From contig CM065296.1 of assembly GCA_032871835.1 (NCBI GenBank), positions 50,249,288 to 50,313,287 on the forward strand: a DNA stretch of 64,000 nucleotides, in the 5' to 3' direction. This DNA is from Dipteronia dyeriana. Taxonomy: Eukaryota; Streptophyta; Magnoliopsida; Sapindales; Sapindaceae. Made by a program: the position numbers and the translations under genes. The notes below the pieces were generated by a model. It made no database searches and had not been told where the DNA came from. It worked only from the letters and a program-made list of their open reading frames with translations. The first letter of the stretch is position 1; each line of letters starts with the position of its first letter. This document shows, one piece after another, positions 1-12,089 of the stretch.

Positions 1-798
1 AGACTTACAATTAAGTTTGACACCAATAGAAAATGACAGAATCATGATATGAGGCAGCACTTGAGAGAGATGTCAAACATGATACGTGAATTGAAGTCTG
101 CAGGTCATACTTTAATTGATGAGCAATAAATTTAAGCAGTGATCCGGTCTTTTCCTAATAGCTGGGAAAACATGAAGATCAATATGACCCACAATGATAA
201 TATTTAGACTTTTGATGATATATCACGTCATGTTGAACTGGAAAAAGAGTACCTAGAGGCAGCTAAGGCTTTCGGTCAATTTTACATGGCTGAGTCCAGT
301 AAGCGCAAGGATAATAGCTTCATGCATAAAGGAAAGAAAGAGAACTTCCAAAAGCAAAAGGGGAAGGGTCCTAAACAGAATTTCAACAAGAATAAGATCG
401 GAAATCAGAAAAGAGGCAAGAGTGCTGGTATTAAGAAGGACAAAGCCAAGTTGAAATGTTTCAATTGTGGCAAAATGGGTCATTTTGCTCGTGAGTGCAC
501 TAAGCCGAAAAAGGTACGATCCAACTTAATAACTGATAGCTATGCTTTGGTTTATAGTTCTATTTTACTTACTGAATCTCATCCTTTGTGGACTGTAGAC
601 TCAGGAGCCATAGACCATGTAACTAAAGACAGATCATTATTTGTGGAATATCATCGGATCAGTCAGGGAACTAGATGGATTTACGTGGGGAACAACTCGA
701 GAGTTGAAGTGAAGGGTATTGGCACTTGCAAATTAATGTTACATGGTGGTCAAATACTTTATCTCCATGATGTTTTATATGTTCCTGAGATTCGATGA
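1..798 (+). pseudogene. Copia A gag (zinc knuckle) and start of protease
   Basis: The gag capsid region reads from base 1 with stops at 127-129, 133-135 and 205-207. A basic Lys-rich stretch follows, then a CX2CX4HX4C zinc knuckle (CFNCGKMGHFAREC, about 457-498) that would bind the element RNA. The aspartic protease active site is WTVDSGAIDH at 589-618; the usual DSGA is intact. The longest open stretch is 286-798, ending at TGA just before the region that normally reads NLISV. The stops at 127, 133 and 205 lie where copia gag normally has Gln or a similar residue, which suggests C-to-T decay. Not functional. Confidence 0.88.
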
Positions 799-834
799 AA
801 CTTAGTTTCAGTTATTGTCCTCTTAAGTTTAGGT

Positions 835-1830
835 TACGAACTTAACTTTTATGGTGGTTGTATGGATATTATTTATAATTCTGTTCGTATTGGTACTGGA
901 TATGGTTTTATTGTATTAAATACCGAGTTGGATAGTTTTAATTATGATGATGGTTGTTTTTCATTAATTGCTTCCACTAATGATGTCAATGTTGATGTGA
1001 ACGTTTGGCATGCTAGACTGGGTCATATTGGCCAAGATAGGATGAACAGATTTGCTAGAGAGGGCCTCTTAGGTTCATTTAATAAAATAGAGTTACCTAT
1101 CTGTGAAAATTGTCTAGTTGGAAAAACAACTAGGAAACCATTTGGAAAGGGAACGAGAGCTGAAAATCAATTACAATTAATTCACTCTAACATTTGTTGT
1201 CCAATGAGTGTAAAAGCAAGGCACGGTGCCTCATACTTTATTACATTCATAGATGACTTTACCCGTTTTGGTTATGACTACTTGATTTCTCATAAGTCTG
1301 AAGCATTGAATTGTTTCAAATCATACTTGAACTTAGTAGAGAATCAATTAGATAAAAGGGTTAAAGCATTACGTACTGACAGAGGACGTGAATACCTTTC
1401 AGATCAATTCTAGGAATTTAGTGATGAAAAAGGTATTCAAAGACAATTAACTATTCCTAGGAATCCGTAACAAAATGGTGTAGCAGAAATGAGGAATAGA
1501 ACATTACTTGAAATGGTTTGGTCTATAATGGCTCAAGCAAATCTGCCAGTACACTGTTGGGGAGATGTTTTGCTAACTGCCATATATATACTTAATCGAG
1601 TCCTCACAAATTCGATCACTTCTACACCTTATGAGTTATGGACAGGTAGAAAACCCGACTTAACATAGATGTGACCATGGGGGTACGCGGGTTACGTACA
1701 TGATCCATTTGACAAATATGGAAAATTGTGCAAGAGGAAAAAAATGTATCTCTGTTAGATAATTTGAGCATTCAAAAGAATATGTATTCATAGGTGAAAA
1801 CTCAGATGGAAGTATGACTGAGATAGAATC
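835..1830 (+). pseudogene. Copia A GAG-pre-integrase and integrase core
   Basis: The open stretch 862-1413 carries the HHCC zinc-binding domain (WHARLGH, then CENCLVGK) and the first part of the integrase core. Catalytic Asp residues are visible in FIDDFTRF (about 1249-1272) and RTDRGREY (about 1372-1395). A TAG follows at 1411, and a TAA at about 1468 precedes QNGVAEMRNRT, which contains the catalytic Glu. Downstream the frame reads WGDVLLTAIYILNR and then breaks near 1668-1760. The enzyme would join element cDNA to host DNA, but this copy is dead. Confidence 0.88.
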
Positions 1831-3734
1831 ACGAGATGTGAATTTTTTAGAGAGTGAATTTCCTAATAGAGTTGAAGTTGATAGAGATATCCGATTCTAC
1901 AAATTGGGTGATCAAATCGAGGTATCAAATCTAAATACTCCACTAGAAATTAATGTGGATCTATCTGGTACTTATGTCCCTAGTGGGAGTGATGCCCCAC
2001 TTAAAATAAATACATATGTACCTGGAACTTCTGATCCTAATGGGAGTAATAAAGTTGTTGAGACAACATTTTTGGATTTACCAACTCCTAGAAGCAATCG
2101 TGGAAATATTCCTCTTCGTCATTTTGAGATTGAAGGGGAAGCATTTATTATTTGCTTCATATGATGCTGATGAGCCTAAAAATGTTAATGAGGCTCTCAA
2201 GTCACCTGATAAAGAATTATGGATAAAAGCTATGCAAGAAGAGATGGATTCGATGAAAAGTAACCATGTCTAGGACTTGGTTGACTTACCGCCTAGAAGA
2301 AAAGTCATTGGAAATAAATGGGTTCTTCGTATCAAACGAAAGGCGGATGGCACGATAAAGAGACATAAAGCGCGCTTAGTCGCAAAAGGTTATACTCAAC
2401 AATAGGGTATTGACTATGAAGAAACTTTTTCCCCTGTGGTTAGGTATGCTTCAATACATCTTATTTTGGCAATCATCGCATATATGGAACTAGAATTGCA
2501 TCAAATGGATGTGAAAATAGTGTTTCTCAATGGAGAACTGAATGAAAATATTTACATGGAACAACCTGTAAATTTTGTTTCAAAAGGCCAGGAGCTTAAA
2601 GTTTGTAAGCTCAAAAGGTCAATATATGGTTTTAAACAATCATCCAGACAATGGTACCTACGGTTCCATCAGGCTGTTATGTCTTATGTCAAAATGGCTG
2701 AAGAAGACCATTGTGTGTATAAAAAATGAAATAAAGATAAGTATGTGATATTATCTTTATATGTGGACGATATTTTGTTGGCTGGAAATAGTAAAGAGTT
2801 TGTGTTGACCATTAAGAAATGGTTATCTTCAAAATTTGAGATGAAAGGTATGGGTGAGGCTGCCTATATTTTAGGAGTCAAAATTACAAGAGATCGTTCG
2901 AAGAAACTTCTTTCTATGTCGTAAGAGCCTTATATAAGGAAAATTCTTGAACGTTTTAACATGGCTGATTGTAAGCCTATGGATACACCTATATCAAAAG
3001 GACAAACTCTTAGTCTCAACATGTGTCCTAAAACTCCTCAAGAAATTGAAAGAATGAGAAATGTTCCTTGTTCTAGTGCTATCGGCAGTCTCATGTATGG
3101 TATGATGTGTACAAGACCTGATATCTGCTATACGGTTGGTTTTGTACGTAGATATCAATCCAATCCTAGAACGAAACATTGGGTTGCCGTGAAGAGGATA
3201 TTGGCATATCTTAAAGGTACTGCTGATTACTTCTTTTATTACCAAGGTGGAGATTTACGTCTCATTGGATATACAGATGCTGATTGGAGAGGTGATCTGG
3301 ATGAACGAAAATCAACATCAGGATATGCTTTCCTACTCATTAATGGTGCTATTTCTTAGAGTAGCAAGAAACATACATGTATTGCTCTGTCAACTATGGA
3401 GGCCGAATTTGTGGCTTGTTCGGCAGCAGTATAGGAAGTTGTCTGGCTCAAAAGATTTATAGAAGATTTGGATGTCTCTAAGGACAAAGGGAAGCCAGTA
3501 ACCATTTACTGTGATAGTCAAGCAGCAATTGCTTATACTAAAGACTCCAAGTATCACAGTAAATCCAAACACATATAGACAAAATATAATTTTGTTAGAG
3601 ACATCGTGTTGAAGAAAGAAGTAATGATTCAATACATTTCAACCCATGAGATGGTAGTTGATCCTCTCACTAAAGCTGTGACTAGAGATATTTATGAGTC
3701 ACATATCAAGTCATTAGGGTTACTTAGATTATAA
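1814..3734 (+). pseudogene. Copia A reverse transcriptase and RNase H
   Basis: RT begins after a linker (1814-2164). Recognisable blocks are ELWIKAMQEEMDS (about 2212), GIDYEETFSPV (about 2407), LHQMDVKIVFLNGEL (about 2500) and YGFKQSSRQWY. The catalytic YVDDILL box at 2761-2781 is intact. RNase H follows, with YTDADWRGD (about 3271), STSGYAF and the C-terminal SHIKSLGLLRL ending at TAA 3732-3734. In-frame stops include TAG at 2403-2405, TAA at about 2922, TAG at 3357-3359 (a Trp in the family) and TAG at about 3432. Many fall at Gln or Trp codons. Confidence 0.9.
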
Positions 3735-3953
3735 TGATATATTGAATCACTGTATTGAACGATGTTATTATAGTTATAAATAAAATTGATTTATGTTTGA
3801 AATTGTACTAGCATGTTGTATTTCACATATAATTATGTCATCATGTTGAGATTAGCATTCTTACATGTGCGATCGCCTCAGTTGTTTAGAGAAACAAGCT
3901 GAGATGAGACACATATATATTAAAGGATATATGAGAAATATATTCTTAAATGA

Positions 3954-4003
<50 letters not shown>

Positions 4004-4875
4004 ATATCGCATTGACTATGTCAAGAAGAGGTTCTTAACAAATATACATATAAATATCTTAGAACCGATCATGATAGACCCCATTATCATTGATGCCTGA
4101 TTAAGCCAGATGTGAGAACTTAATATGGCGCTAAAAGGTGGCAAGCTTTTAAGAACTCAGGTTAGTCACAGGGTGTGTGGCTGAGCTTAAATCTGTACAG
4201 TGATTTTAAGGCAAGACATTGCCATTCATATTTAGAATGAAGATCACTGTAACACATGTTTCATACCGCGTGTGCTATTAGTGGCCGATGTGGAAAATGA
4301 GAGAATGAATCTCTGCTTCCTCATTGTGTAAGTTCCACTGAAGTTATATTAAAAACTTCAAATAATGTCCTTATGACTATTCACTTTGTCTTGAAGTGAC
4401 AGAATAAGGTTAGTAAATTTAGCATGTTATTTCTATGACTATGATAATCCAGCCTATGGGACATGTCTAAGGTAGCAGCTATTTTGGAGACTAAAAGATA
4501 AAGATTGAATGGGATGATTTAATAAATTTTTATCTTAATTATGTATTTACAGGCTAGCCAATTGTATTTGGAGATACAATTGTAAATACATGGAAAATGT
4601 GATAAAGTCAAGCATAGCTTCTTAAGGGATTAAGTATGCTTTTTGGACTGATAAAAATTTAAGAAATTAAATCTAGGACATAACAAATGAACAATGTTGT
4701 ATCTCTTGTAAATAAAAGATTTACAATTAAGATTCCATAGCTCCTCTTCTTTTTATTGTTCGTAGGTCACACGGTATATTTATCTGTATGAATACTCTTT
4801 TGTAATTTTATGATGATATCATAACTGTGATGTTTCTAATGGAGTTATGTTGGACCCACTTGTGCGAGTGGGAGA
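3735..4875 (+). other. Copia A 3' untranslated region and polypurine tract
   Basis: This 1.1-kb non-coding stretch lies between the pol stop and the 3' LTR and contains no supported ORF. It includes the (TA)n microsatellite at 3955-3999. It ends in GAGTGGGAGA, a plausible polypurine tract for plus-strand priming directly before the TGTTGG of the LTR. The length is large for copia but is known in some lineages. Confidence 0.6.
3955..3999. repeat. (TA)n microsatellite
   Basis: About 22 uninterrupted TA dinucleotides inside the copia A 3' untranslated region. Confidence 0.97.
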
Positions 4876-5234
4876 TGTTGGTTTTAATTGGGTACACCTA
4901 AGATGGGTCCAAGCCCAATTCCATGGAATTGGCCCATGAAGCCCAACCCAATATAATTAGATAACTGCAGTAGCAATTATCTGTAATTAACTGCTTTTAT
5001 TGGCTTATATAAAGCTAGCAATTAATACTGAAACATGATGATGGTCTGTGCAATTGTATTACGTATAATACAATAGTGAGAAATAACAGAAAGAGAGTAA
5101 GATTTAATATATTGTGAATTGAGTTAGAGTTCTAATTCTGGTGACTCTATCTGACCTGTGATACATTCGTTTTTTGATCTGAAGAAAGGTAAACGATTCT
5201 TTATGACTTTCTTCTAATTTAGAATGAATCAACA
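4876..5234 (+). repeat. Copia A 3' LTR
   Basis: It starts TGTTGG just after a purine tract and ends TCAACA, giving the usual TG...CA termini and a TGTTG/CAACA inverted end. Length is about 359 bp. A TATATAAA box at 5006-5013 is a likely Pol II promoter, followed by a short R/U5-like region. No second LTR is in the window for comparison, so the borders rest on termini and context. Confidence 0.72.
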
Positions 5235-5560
5235 ATAAATATGATTGAACTTCACACCATCTATTATATTTCTCAAGCTATAAATTTTCGATAAAATCAG
5301 ACCAACTTCCGAGTCCAAATGGTATCCTTCATTATTCCATTTCACCATAGTGGCCTCATTAGACTCAATGACCTTTAACGTAAAACCATAATTACAACCA
5401 AACTGAAGGCTTTTAAGAATGGCCATCAACTTGCCCACTTTGACTCTGAATGTGGCTTCAAAAACCTGGGAGCACGAGGCTAGGATATCCCCTCTAGAAT
5501 TCGGAGTGATAATACCAACGCCAATACGACCATCCACAAAATCAATCACAAATCACAATT
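5235..5560 (-). pseudogene. LINE 1 RNase H domain remnant
   Basis: The minus frame reads VDGRIGVGIITPNSRGDIL, then LMAILKSLQFG, VIESNEATMVKW and FNHI, the layout of the RVT_3 RNase H domain of plant LINEs. The usual acidic residues are damaged: the Glu of the AE-LAI block is Lys (VGKLMAI) and the Asp of the ESD block is Asn (ESNEA). The domain is cut after FNHI by the copia A LTR. It is catalytically dead, judged from those two positions. Confidence 0.75.
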
Positions 5561-5676
5561 AGCCTTATAAGCACCCTCGTCTGGTAGAAACCATCTGCAA
5601 GTTGTCTTACTGCCAATCACCACCTCCCTCTTCTTATTAGGGTTGCTGCTTCTATACTCATGCAAAAATTCTTGCT

Positions 5677-6173
5677 TCAACAAACCACATCATACATATT
5701 GTGAGCCCTCGCATCATGTATGTTAGAGTTATGGTAGAACCAAATTCTCCAAACCACAACACATAAAAGATACACCTCATTAACATTCACGAAGGAGAAA
5801 CAATCAGGAATCAACTCAAGAAAATTATTATACTTACCTCTAAGAACTACTTTTCTGTTGTACCACTCATCACGGATACACTTCAGCTTGCTATAGTCCC
5901 AAAGAGCATGCAAGGTAGTTTCATTAAAGGTGTTACTGACCTCATATATACCATACGTCTGAACACCCCGACAACCGATATTATCATTGGTTTGAATCCA
6001 ATCCTTGCAGGCTTTCAAAAATAAAATCTTAACTTTCAGAGGAATCTTCACACGCCAAAACAAGTTCAACCAAGAATATAAAGGGCTAGGATTAGATAAG
6101 CTAGATGTTGTAGCCAAACTATGACTAAGCCAGTAGCCACCCTTAATAGAATACTGACCATTCACATTGTAGT
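5677..6173 (-). pseudogene. LINE 1 zf-RVT region
   Basis: The minus frame contains NGQYSIKGGYWLSHSLA, then FWRVKIPLKVKILFLKAC and WNRI-like downstream text, typical of the zf-RVT zinc-binding domain between RT and RNase H in plant LINEs. The open frame on the track side continues into the inserted LTR up to 6282, but homology to the paralogue stops at 6173, where the LTR begins. Confidence 0.78.
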
Positions 6174-8448
6174 TGTAGGGAAAAATTGATTCAAAATGCG
6201 GCGGAAGCGTAAAATTAGGGTTTGGTGTATATTTTAAAAAATTCCCCTTTAAAAGAAAGAACCTTAACCCTAGATTAATCAACGTATATTAAAAGTATCG
6301 TAACTTTTTCACATGATGATTGAACTAGTGTGGAATTGAATCCATAAGATCTTCCAATCCAATCACGAACGTGATTCACCTAGGAGTGTGGGCTTCCTTT
6401 CTTTAAATTGTATACCTGATGATGGAAACAAACAAAATCCTTTTCTTTTATTAGTCACAATAATCCTCCACAAGGAAAAACAAAGAACGTTAGGTCACTT
6501 GTGAATTATCAATCAATTTGATTGAAACTCGTGTGAACCTTGATTCAATGTTGTACACAAAACCTTTTGATATAAAGGCTACTAGTGCACTATCGAAAAC
6601 ATAACATTGTTTCTTCCTTTTCCTCTTTGCCGAATTTTCACACACCAAATCTATGAGTTGGCCGAATTTTTTCTAGTGCAAAAACTAAATTTTAACTCTC
6701 TCAAAATTCTCTCTCTTGGCCAAAATCTATGTTTGAAAATTAACCTAGGCGAATTCTACGCTATTATATATATAGTGGCCGAATTCTACATGCTTTTAAT
6801 TTTGGAAACCAAATCCTCTCCTAAAGAGGATTTACTTGGTGACCAAAAATCCTTTTCAAAGAAGATTTCTTTTCCACACCAAGACTAATCCAACTCAAAT
6901 AGTGTATTTATTCAAAAACTATTTATTGAATATAATTAAATAGTGACTATTTTAATATTTCCTAATTTGACCAATTGTTAATTAGAGTTTTAATATAAAT
7001 CAAATACTTCCTAATTTGACTAGATAAATAAATTCTTTTTATTTATCTACTTATCAAATATAGTATTTGATATTTATCATATTACTTACAATAATATGAG
7101 TCTAGGAGACATTCTCTAACTAGGAAAAAGATTTTGACTTTTAATTAAATAATTAATATTCATTTAATTAAATAATAAAATAAAAACCAACATATAAGGC
7201 TATTATATAGGCTCTTGCCGCCCAAGCCATATAAATATGGGCCAAATATTGTTTTCCATTTTATTAAATCCATTGGACTTTAATATAAAGTTCACATGTG
7301 AACTAGACCAGTTCTTAATAAAAGAAGCAAGTCCACATGCCTTACCACAATTCTAAATGGACCCATCAATTGGTCCGGTAAAATATATTAAGTGATCCAT
7401 GCATGTTCGTGTGGATTGGGGATCTTGGTGGGCTATCTAAATTTAAGCTCCAATAGATATAACCTAATCACAATCAACAAATGATTCACTTAGGTCCGAT
7501 CTATTAATTTTAGTTCATTCCATTAAAGAACTAAAATTGAACTCTTAAATAAAGATAGAACAAGTTAATATTTCTCATTCATATCCTAGACAATCTTAAT
7601 GGAGATAGTGTATCCTTGTGAAGAATATCAGTATTCGCTAAGAGCTCATATACCGCCTTTAGCTCTCCAAGTTACCATATTTACTCATATGACCACATTT
7701 TGAACTTAGATACTTTGACTTGTCCAGAAGCCATATTTCAATAGACACAATTGAAAACTTAACGTTAAGATTTAATATCCAATACCTCAAAACGTCCATA
7801 TGATGATATTCGACTTTCATTTCATGAATGGAGCCACGATGTCTTTATCTATAAATGAAATCCTCTATCATTAACAAATGAATACCACCAAACTATTGCA
7901 GATAGACTATGCTATGTAATCGTACTCACTGATAGCTCAAATGATAACACTTGCAACCATAAGTCCATCATTTATCTCAGGACTGAGATAGACTCTCCGA
8001 TTGTTCTAAAGTGAAAACTTTTATCAATTGACGATTCTGGATAAAGAATTTCACTATGATCATATTCAATGCACCCAGTGCACCAGATTATTTTGCTCAA
8101 ATATACCACAATTTGATGATTTTAGACTCATCATAACACATTTGATCCCACTCAAATGCTAGAAAAAGAATCTATAACTTTGACAAGATAAAGACGCCCA
8201 ACCTTTATCTTAAGTTGTGAATATTTTTCAAGACTAACTGAAGAATTGTGTCTACCTCAGACATATCCAGATGTACGAATAATTCTTCTTTTCTCATAGT
8301 CTTTTGACCTTATGATTATTTACTTTTGACAATTATAATAATTAAACTATAAATGCTATAAGATTTGTTAAACTAGAAATCACTTTATTAATATGAAAAG
8401 ATTGTCAAATACATTATTACACTCTTGTTATCAAGCATAATCCCAACA
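6174..8448 (-). mobile_element. Solo LTR of copia II family in LINE 1
   Basis: Read on + it starts TGTAGGG and ends TCCCAACA, the reverse complement of the copia II LTR termini. It is about 2275 bp long and similar throughout to the other copia II LTRs here. A perfect 5-bp target duplication GTAGT flanks it at 6169-6173 and 8449-8453. The paralogous LINE near 17850 reads straight through with a single copy (CATTGTAGTGCC), an empty site. No internal copia sequence is present, so this is a solo LTR left by LTR-LTR recombination. Confidence 0.92.
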
Positions 8449-8615
8449 GTAGTGCTATAAAATATTATCTTCCCTATTCCTACTACCAATGGGAATCTGA
8501 AGAATAGAGTTGACGTCTTCAACACATAAGTTTTGTTTAATAAAATGAGTTTTTCAACCACCCGATAGTGAGATAAGTTGCTCAACAACAGTGTTCTCAT
8601 CCAACTAAGGAGTTG
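8449..8615 (-). pseudogene. LINE 1 fragment upstream of the solo LTR
   Basis: This segment matches 17855-18020 of the second LINE copy (for example the shared text encoding LSHYRVVEKLILLNKTYVLK in a shifted frame). Homology stops just after 8608. It carries frameshifts relative to the copy at 17849-18289. Confidence 0.8.
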
Positions 8616-9031
8616 AAAATTCCCTAAAAAAACGTGTCTAATAACCTAGAGAGGGGGGTGGGGGGGTGGGGAGGGGGGTGAATAGGTTTTAATCAAGTAA
8701 ATTACCAATTTTTCTTGATTAGTCAATATTCAATATTCACCAAATAAAATAAACATATGACATCAAATGTAAAGTGCGAAAATATAAATAACACAAGATG
8801 TATACGTGGAAAACCCTCCAAAAGGGAAAAAATCACGAGCTGTTAAGTGAGCCACACTCGATCGTAGAAATCCACTATATGAGTAAAATGTTACACCCTC
8901 AAGTGATACTCGAACTTTCACTCTCGACAACCTCAGGCTATGGCTACTACCACTCACCACTCTCGGTTTTATCCCTAGTGATTTCCCCTGATCCACTACT
9001 CTTGGCGTGAGCACCTCCTACTCTACCCCTC
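8616..9031 (+). repeat. X-family non-coding repeat, copy 1 (5' part)
   Basis: It contains an AACCTAGAG motif, a long G-rich run and GTGAATAGG (8636-8683), then GTGGAAAACCCTCCAAA at about 8806-8822 and CTACCCCTCAGG near 9020. The same three marks occur in the same order at 54371-57538. No convincing protein is encoded; the short ORFs here on both strands have no family resemblance. The copy stops where copia II sequence begins. Confidence 0.65.
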
Positions 9032-9167
9032 AGGTCCAGTGATTACGACTAGATTTCGATTGAAACCTACTAACTATGCCAACAGCAAAACAAATACTTG
9101 GTCTAGTGCAGAGCATTGTATACATGAGACTCCCAATTCTCGAGGCATATGAAACCCTACTCATGAA

Positions 9168-9900
9168 TTACTCTTCATTCTTATGAACTTGTTTCTTAAA
9201 AAGTTTGATTCCATGTCTGAAAGGTAACATACCTTTCTTGGAATCTTGTATGGAAAATCTAGACAAGATTTTATCTATGTATGAAGCTTGGGATAATGCA
9301 ATCATTCTATTCTTTCTATCATTTATGACTTGGATACAAAGAATATAACTTGATTCTCCTAAGTCCTTCATATCAAATTGTTTTGCCAACCATTTTTTAC
9401 TGATGTCAATACACCTATATCATTTCCGATGAGTAGTATATCATCAACGTAAAGAACTAGGAAAACCAACTTGTTGTCTTTGATCCTTTTGTATACACAT
9501 GGTTCATCAAAGTTTTGAATGAATCCAAAACTTTTCATAGCTTGATAGAACCTTCTATTACAGGATCTGGATGCTTGCTTCAATCCATATATGGATCTTT
9601 GCAACTTTCAAACCTTTTCCTCTTAGCCCTTTTCAATAAATCCGTCTGGTTGTATCATATAGATGCTTTCGTTAAGAATTTTGTTAAGGAAAGTTGTTTT
9701 GATGTCCATTTGCCAAATCTCTAATTCTAGAGATGCCGTAATGGATAAGAGTATGCTAATGGATTTAAGCATGGCCATAGGAGATAAGGTTTCCTCATAA
9801 TCGATTCCTTTCTTCTGTGTGTAACCTTTAGCTACCAATCTAGCTTAAAGGTTTCCACATTTCAATCCATTCCTCTAGATTCAATTTCGGATTGCATTGC
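9168..9900 (-). pseudogene. Copia II copy 1 reverse transcriptase
   Basis: Minus-frame blocks are KGIDYEETLSPM, LEIWQMDIKTTFLNKIL, QRSIYGLKQASRSC and the catalytic VLYVDDILLIGND at about 9422-9460, which is intact in this copy. The C-terminal part reads DMKDLGESSYILCIQVI and DSKKGMLPFRHG. Frameshifts separate the open stretches 9168-9389, 9368-9604 and 9623-9838. The N-terminal RT is shortened by a deletion near 9870. Confidence 0.87.
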
Positions 9901-10104
9901 CTTTTGCTAATGGCGACAATCAACATCTTCCATGGCTTCTTTGTATGTGTAAGGATCATTGTCGTTCGAGAGATTCTCTACTGATTCTCCTAGACCGATG
10001 TATCTCTCGGGTTGTCTACTAACCCTCCCACTATGATAAGGAGTGGTAGGTTGTTGATCTCTTGTTGGTGCGAAACTTACAACTTGGCTAAGTTGTGAAA
10101 CCTC

Positions 10105-10907
10105 TTATGGAATTGTATCTCCTAAAATCTCATTTAGGACAATTATACTTTTAGGCACAAAATTATTCATATAGTCATTTTCCAGAAATTTAGCATTTGT
10201 AGAAACAAATACTTTAATATCTAAAAGACTATAGAAATAATATCCTTTGGTTCCTTTTGGATACCCTAAAACATGCATGTTTCTGAACGGGACTCCATCT
10301 TTTATGTCTTTCCTTTTAACACGTGCACAAGACATCTAAATATCCTTAAGTGTTGTAAACTAGGCTTTCGCCCAGTCCACAACTCTTGAGGGGTTATAGG
10401 AACAAACTTAGATGGTACATCGTTTAGAATGTACATGGCTGTTTGTAAAGCATATCCCTAAAAGGACTTAATAAGCGTTGAATAACTCAACGTAGACCTA
10501 ACCTTTTCCAAAAGAGTTTTATTTCTCCTTTTTACCACCCTTTTTTGTGGAGGTGTACCTGGCGCAGAAAACTGAAAAATTATCCCATTATCAAAAAGAT
10601 ATTGTTGAAACTCACCAGATAGATATTCTCCACCATGATTGGACCTTAAGATTTTTATGTGTTTCTCAAGCTGATTTTCAACTTCAGCTTTAAATGCTTT
10701 GAACATGTCAAAAACATCCAACTTATGTCTCATGAGATACACATAGGCAAATCTCGAGTAATCATTTGTGAAAGTGATAAAGTACTCATATCCACCTCTA
10801 GCTTGAATGCTCATAGAACCACACATATCAGTATGTATCAATCCTAAACATTCAATGGCTCTTGTGCCTTTCATCGTGAACGACCTTTTGGTCATCTTAC
10901 ATTCCAA
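10105..10907 (-). pseudogene. Copia II copy 1 integrase
   Basis: The stretch 10458-10907 reads GLIHTDMCGSMSIQARGGYEYFITFTNDYSRFAYVY, then LRSNHGGEYLSGEFQQYL and RNKTLLEKVRSTLSY. The first catalytic Asp pair is altered to ND, and the second is Asn in RSNHGG where the family has RSDHGG, so two of the three DDE positions look damaged. A further piece at 10105-10335 gives the C-terminal part. The upstream HHCC zinc finger is partly readable to about 11010. Confidence 0.82.
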
Positions 10908-11339
10908 ACAAGATTCACAAGTTGGTAGATCGTCAACCTTTATGTCACTTAAAGGTCAATCACTAACCAATCTTTTGTTCATATCAATGTTAATATGACC
11001 TAGGCACAAATGCCATAGGTAGGTTTCATCTTTTGATAATTATACTCTTTTATGATAAGGTTGCATTGATTCTGTGTCTAACAAGTGAGAGATATTGCTA
11101 TGCAAATAGAATAAACAATTTTCCAATGTTCCTTTGCAAATAAAGTTTGTTATTTCTACTAATAATAAAAGTTTTATTAAAAGTAACCGAATATACAAAT
11201 TTATTTAAACAAGAACCTGAAATTAATTCCTTATAAATTGAGGTATATAATAAACGTATATTAAATCTAAATGCCTATAAGAATCTAAACTAATTCTATT
11301 ATCTCCAACTGTACTAGTAGACACCAACGATCCGTTGCC

Positions 11340-12089
11340 TAAATGCAAGTTGAATTCATTCTCATTCAGTCTCTTCTTTTCCCTAACCCCTTTCTAGTTA
11401 GACCCAAGTTGCTTTTTCTTCTGTTGTTTCATGACCTTCTTACGGGTCTTAACAATAGCATCTTTACTAACCATATGAATCTCTTAACCCTTACCTTTCA
11501 CAAGGATTTTCTCAACGCTTTGAACATCTTGTATCAGGCCTTACAAGGTGTATTCCTTATTGTTTAAGGTGTAGTCCAACTTGAACTGCTCAAAGGAATC
11601 TGATAGTGAATTGACAATCATGTCAATTTACATCTCACCATTTATCTCAGCATCGTTGAGTTCAGCAATGATGAGATGAGCTATGACTTTCTTTATGTGA
11701 TCTTTCACATCCTTTCCGGGTTTCATCCTAAGATTCATGAAAACAGTCAGTGCCTCTCTCTTAGTCGTCATGGACTTCATAGCAAACATCTCTTCCAAAG
11801 ACATCATTATATCGATAGAGGTATCCATTCCTTCATGTTGCTGTTGCAACACGTCAGAGATGGTGGCCGTATTGTAACATTTGGTCATCTCATCTGAAGT
11901 CTTCCACTGCTGATACTTATCTCTTTGCTCCTCAGTAGATTCATTAGTAGGAGTTTGTGGTTTAGGAGTAGACGTAACGAACTTATGTCTTTCAGCTTGC
12001 AACAACATCCCAATTTTCCTTTTCCATGTGACATAATTATCATCAGTTAAAGTATTATCTTTTAGGATGTTGATTAGGGATGGGGTCAT
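11340..12089 (-). pseudogene. Copia II copy 1 gag
   Basis: The open stretch 11628-12089 starts at ATG 12089 with MTPSLINILKDNTLTDDNY, the same start as the gag of the complete element (31672). It reads through a typical copia gag (TWKRKIGMLL, EEMFAMKSMTTKREALT, VKDHIKKVIAHL). The remainder down to 11340 is frameshifted. Compared with the complete copy, about 180 bp covering the CCHC knuckle and the protease DSGA site are deleted near 11395. Confidence 0.85.

Larger units (their letters stand above)
1..5234 (+). mobile_element. Decayed Ty1/copia LTR retrotransposon (copia A), 5' part outside window
   Basis: The order gag with zinc knuckle, protease, integrase, reverse transcriptase, RNase H identifies Ty1/copia (integrase precedes RT, unlike gypsy). 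The window opens inside gag, so the 5' LTR lies to the left. The coding region is broken by many in-frame stops and a few frameshifts. A 3' LTR is called at 4876-5234, preceded by a purine tract. The element ends inside the RNase H end of a minus-strand LINE, so it probably inserted there. Its left target duplication cannot be seen. Confidence 0.9.
5235..8615 (-). mobile_element. LINE family 1 fragment (RNase H and zf-RVT), interrupted by solo LTR
   Basis: On the minus strand this is the 3' end of an L1-type plant LINE: a zinc-binding RT-associated region (zf-RVT) followed by an RNase H domain. The fragment occupies 5235-6173 and 8449-8615. The two parts are contiguous in the paralogous LINE at 17430-19110, and the 2.3 kb between them is a solo LTR with target duplications. 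It is truncated on the left by copia A and on the right at about 8615. Confidence 0.85.
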
